Origin: Asparagopsis taxiformis
Lineage: Eukaryota > Rhodophyta > Florideophyceae > Bonnemaisoniales > Bonnemaisoniaceae
Length of the DNA stretch: 64,000 nt
NCBI GenBank assembly: GCA_030407315.1
Contig: JALQPE010002680.1
Location: forward strand, 1 to 64,000
Direction of reading: 5' to 3'
The number at the start of each line of letters is the position of its first letter. Position 1 is the stretch's first letter. Below are positions 60,662 through 64,000 of the stretch, piece by piece. The notes below the pieces were generated by a model. That model did not search any database. It saw nothing but the letters and a program-made list of their open reading frames with translations, and was not told the DNA's origin. Both the position numbers and the translations under genes were made by a program.

Positions 60662-60731
60662 ATAAATTTGGTAATTTTTTCACTCCGAAATTACTGCAGT
60701 AAAAAGTGATCTAGCAAAGTGCACCAACCTA
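60662..60731. repeat. CTGCAG palindromic MITE interrupted by CACTA insertion
   Basis: It matches 59772-59894 through ...AGCAAAGTGCACCAACCTA and then breaks at the CACTA terminus. The remaining right arm would lie beyond the window. The last three bases CTA are the expected 3-bp target duplication. Confidence 0.8.
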
Positions 60732-61095
60732 CACTACGGTGTTGAAAAGGGGGCCTCAGACAGTACTGCGAGACAGTGATTTTTACTGTCTGAGACAGTA
60801 AAAATCACTATGCGGCAAATGAAAATTAATGCCACACTTGGAGACAGTGATTTGCACTGTCTGGCAGACAGTACGGAACACTGTCTGCAGACAGTAAAAA
60901 ACACTGTCTCACAGTACTGTCTGAGGCAGTGAATGGAGACAGTAAAAATTAATGATTTATTCAATAGTTGGATATGATGTAATTTACTGTACTGGGCAGT
61001 GTTGGCGGATAGTGTTTTGTATTGGCCAAGGCAACATGGCCGGATAGTGAAATACGCTGCCTGGGACAATAGATGGAACCAACACGGTGCACTGT

Positions 61096-61469
61096 CCTGG
61101 GCAGTACCTGGAGACAGTGATTTTCACTGTCCTGGGCAGTACCTGGAGACAGTGATTTTCACTGTCCTGGGCAGTACCTGGAGACAGTGATTTTCACTGT
61201 CCTGGGCAGTACCTGGAGACAGTGATTTTCACTGTCCTGGGCAGTACCTGTAGACAGTACTTTGTGCTGCCCTGGGCAGTACCTGTAGACAGTACTTTGT
61301 GCTGCCCTGGGCAGTACCTGTAGACAGTATTTCGTGCTGCCCTGGGCAGCACCTGTAGACAGTACTTTGTGCTGCCCTGGGCAGCACCTGGAGATAGTAC
61401 TTTGTGCTGTCCTGGGCAGCACCTGGAGACAGTATTTCGTGCTGCCCTGGGCAGCACCTGGAGACAGTA
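61096..61469. repeat. 35-bp subterminal tandem repeat, copy B
   Basis: About 10.7 units of the array described at 365-669. Confidence 0.85.
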
Positions 61470-62170
61470 AAAGTAGTGTCCTGATATAGTAAAATTCGGT
61501 GTCTGGGAGTGGTGGATGAGATGGAGCGTCACGCTGTCGTGGGCATCTTTCTGGGGTAGAGGAAGGCAGTTCTAGCGCTATGAGGATGGGGCATGGACGG
61601 TATTCATATGGGAATGGACAGAATAGTACGGCTAGGAATTTTTATTTCGTAGTGACTATGAGCTAGCGAGAGGTATACGCGGTAGGATAGGTAGCAATCT
61701 AAGAGGGTGCGATATGGGAAGCTTCACTCTGGATTTGTTTATTTGCGCAGGCTACATTGAGAATAAACAATCCCTATGTTAAAAATGCTACTACAACTAA
61801 CACTATTCCGACGAGTAAAACTAAAACTACTAGAAAAGTCTAGAAATCTATCAACTGATTGAGCTGCATGAATAAGCTAGGAAATGAAGAGAAGAAGAAA
61901 AAATGATGTATAGAAAGGAAACAAGTTAGTGACGTTGAATTGGAGAGGGAAATTGATGGTGATTAGGAGACTAACGTACCTTAACAAATACCATTGCATC
62001 CCAAATTGAGATATGTACTCACAGGCAGAAAAGAAAATTAGTGGAGAAGTGGTAAGAGAGAAAGATAAATGAAAGTAGAAGTGGAACACTCACCGACTGG
62101 AAACCTGAGAAAGAGAAAACGAATAGAAAACTGGGTTAGTGGCGTGAGTTGTGGAAACGTACCATCATGG

Positions 62171-62311
62171 TTCATATCCGTCGGAGACAAAGCAACAACT
62201 TTGGCCTTGGAAGCCGTATTGATGATCTAAAACTTACGCTTTGGAAGCAGTTTAGATGATCTATACGGCTTCCACGGCCAGGGTTGTTGCTTTGTTTCCG
62301 ACGGATATGAA
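62171..62311. repeat. Long hairpin, copy B
   Basis: Same as 1368-1508. Confidence 0.75.
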
Positions 62312-63348
62312 GATGGAAACAGGGATTTCCAGAATCTTTCGTTTAAGTAGTACTCTACGGGCGGAAATGACGTGTAGGAGAACAATAGAGGGATGAGTTT
62401 GAAACGGAGCGGTGCGATGGGAGGCCCAGAAAAACGATACCTAGGCTGCGAATTACGCTTGGAAGCACATGATCTGGCAGAGGAGGCGCACATTATCGTA
62501 TCTTCTACCGCCTTTTATTGTCTAGAATGACGTCATCACTACAGAAATATAGGAAAAACACTAGCATATGGGGCCTACAGGACAGGCGGAGGTGAAGAGT
62601 AAGAAAAATGGCGCACTTTCCTGGACGAGGAGTCCGCGCTTCCAGTGATGATGTGGATGGTATATATCGATAACGTCATTGTATGCTCCGAGTACACTTG
62701 GCAGGCAGTCAAAGCGGGCCACGTGGATGGTGGCGGTTAGGAAACAGCAGTGTCGAAGAATTTTTATAATTTTCATGTTTCAAGCGAGCAGTGAGTCTGC
62801 ATTGCAATATAAAAATGTATCCTAATTTAAGATATCACACCGAGTACGATTCAACGAGACATCGTGTTTTCACCTTGTGAATAGGGCCGAGAATATGGTA
62901 GAGTATACGAGTAGGAACTACGTGCATGAGAAAATCAGATTCAGTATTAGTGCTTAGAGCATCACTGCGTAACAAACGGAAGTGGATACGTCTTGGCCAG
63001 GATGGTGTTTAGGGAATGCGATACAAGATAGCAAAACGATATTGAGTAGGTCGAGCCCGGATGAAATAGCAATCATTGTGCATAAAGTAATGAGCATAGG
63101 ACAAATCATTGTGGTGAAACAGTTCATTGGATCGAATGAAAGCCAGGAAAGGTTTCTTAATGGTTGAATTTAGTGGCGGAGAAATATAATTCTGCACTAT
63201 AGCGGAGAAGTAGCGGAAAAGAGTAAATCTCCTTCAGCAAGCGAGACATGCATCAATATTGCCCAGTATAGTTCGTCTGAAGTGCAAGTTGAACCTCGCA
63301 AAGTGAATATCAGAGGTCGTTGGCTAGTGGTTGAAGAAGTCTGCAACG

Positions 63349-63775
63349 ATGGAGCAATTCTTGAAAACGGATTTGGCTGCAGAAAACTATTCCGAACAGG
63401 CCAGAGTTCGTGCAGTTCTCTTCGACGGAGAATCTGGCTGGGTGTACGGTGAAATTTTTGTTCAACGGATCGTTTAGGGGTGCTCCGGACGTCCAAAATT
63501 GTGTCAACCTCGAGATGACGGCGTACTACACTTGTAGCCGTTGGTGGGCCGGGCTGAAACCGAACTCGGTTGGTACCATTGGGCAGGAATGGATTGCTGG
63601 TTTGTTGGAAATCTTCGGGTACGTGAAGGAGGTGGCCGAGTATTGGAACGTTTCGGATGTGTTGAGGATGCTGGATGGCTCCATTCCCAGCGTGGGTGAC
63701 CCGAGCAAGAGCTTCGACATTCACTCACGCGTTGTCGAAGTTTTTGCGCTGATGGTGCCCAAGAAGGGGTTCTGA
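63349..63775 (+). pseudogene. Broken hypothetical gene in CACTA element, copy B
   Basis: No difference seen from 2546-2972: same ATG, early TAG and second frame. Identical breakage in both copies shows the damage predates the duplication, or that the segment is not coding. Confidence 0.4.
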
Positions 63776-64000
63776 GCGGACTTACATCCCAAGGAAGGCC
63801 CTCCCAATGGCTCCAAGTTTGAGAACATCTTTCCCAATCGGAAGTCTATGTTTTGAAAGGACGCCAGGAAAATGCTCCTGCGCGTAACTGGCTACCGCGA
63901 CATGTAAATGCGGAAACAATTTTACGTGGTGGACCCACACATCCCACATGCTGCGCTCCCAGTCACATGTGGTCATGATTCCGCCATCCCTTCCCCTTCC

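Larger units (their letters stand above)
60732..64000 (+). mobile_element. CACTA-type element, left end, copy B (continues past window)
   Basis: Begins CACTACGGTGTTG at the interruption of a MITE and repeats 1-3197 almost base for base. It carries the 35-bp repeat block (61096-61469, two more units than copy A), the hairpin (62171-62311) and the broken hypothetical gene (63349-63775). The element runs off the window end. Confidence 0.85.

Overview
The window looks like nuclear DNA of a eukaryote, dense with mobile elements. The evidence is a chromodomain-bearing Ty3/gypsy LTR retrotransposon, CACTA-type termini (3-bp target context, subterminal repeats), a tnp2-like transposase, SET, Tudor-like and zinc-finger proteins, long satellite arrays and many hairpin MITEs. 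Genes are long and apparently intron-poor, with pyrimidine-rich leaders. A red alga or another unicellular or algal lineage would fit, but I cannot prove the taxon from sequence alone. I see no rRNA, tRNA or CRISPR array.

Layout. 1-5.0 kb: left end of a CACTA-type element (terminal CACTACGGTGTTG, 35-bp subterminal tandem repeats), a broken hypothetical gene and a decayed 2OG-Fe(II) dioxygenase gene. 5.1-9.9 kb: composite repeats built of hairpin clusters and a 175-bp satellite, with a second CACTA left end at 6435. 9.9-14.0 kb: no convincing gene. 14.05-14.43 kb: a CACTA right end. 14.5-19.3 kb: tandem repeats, a ParB-like gene and a 388-bp satellite. 19.5-31.6 kb: a truncated 2OG dioxygenase and a truncated Tudor-like gene, separated by a 10.7-kb chromovirus retrotransposon with a TCGTT target duplication. 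32.1-38.6 kb: an intact ParB-like/DNA methyltransferase/SET fusion gene convergent with a 2OG dioxygenase gene. 41.1-49.3 kb: a tnp2-like transposase split over two frames, a divergent Tudor-like gene and a further unknown gene. 50.7-59.5 kb: a second methyltransferase/SET gene with one frame break, then a ParB-like/zinc-finger gene running into another 2OG dioxygenase. 60.7-64.0 kb: a nearly identical second copy of the first 3.2 kb, inserted into a MITE.

How the genes may work together. Three separate loci place a ParB-like or ParB/methyltransferase/SET gene within a few kb of a 2OG-Fe(II) dioxygenase gene, amid transposon termini. The oxygenase gene at 36.8-38.3 kb shares a 5' leader motif with the transposase gene at 41.1-44.8 kb. 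My interpretation is a transposon-borne chromatin-modification cassette: a bacterial-type beta-class DNA methylase fused to a SET protein methyltransferase (writers), plus a dioxygenase that could oxidise DNA bases or protein (possible eraser or modifier). The domain calls rest on visible motifs; the joint function is inference.

Nearly all frame breaks in the better-preserved genes step by -1 (as if single bases were lost). Several split genes may therefore be intact in the organism, and the breaks could be assembly errors.
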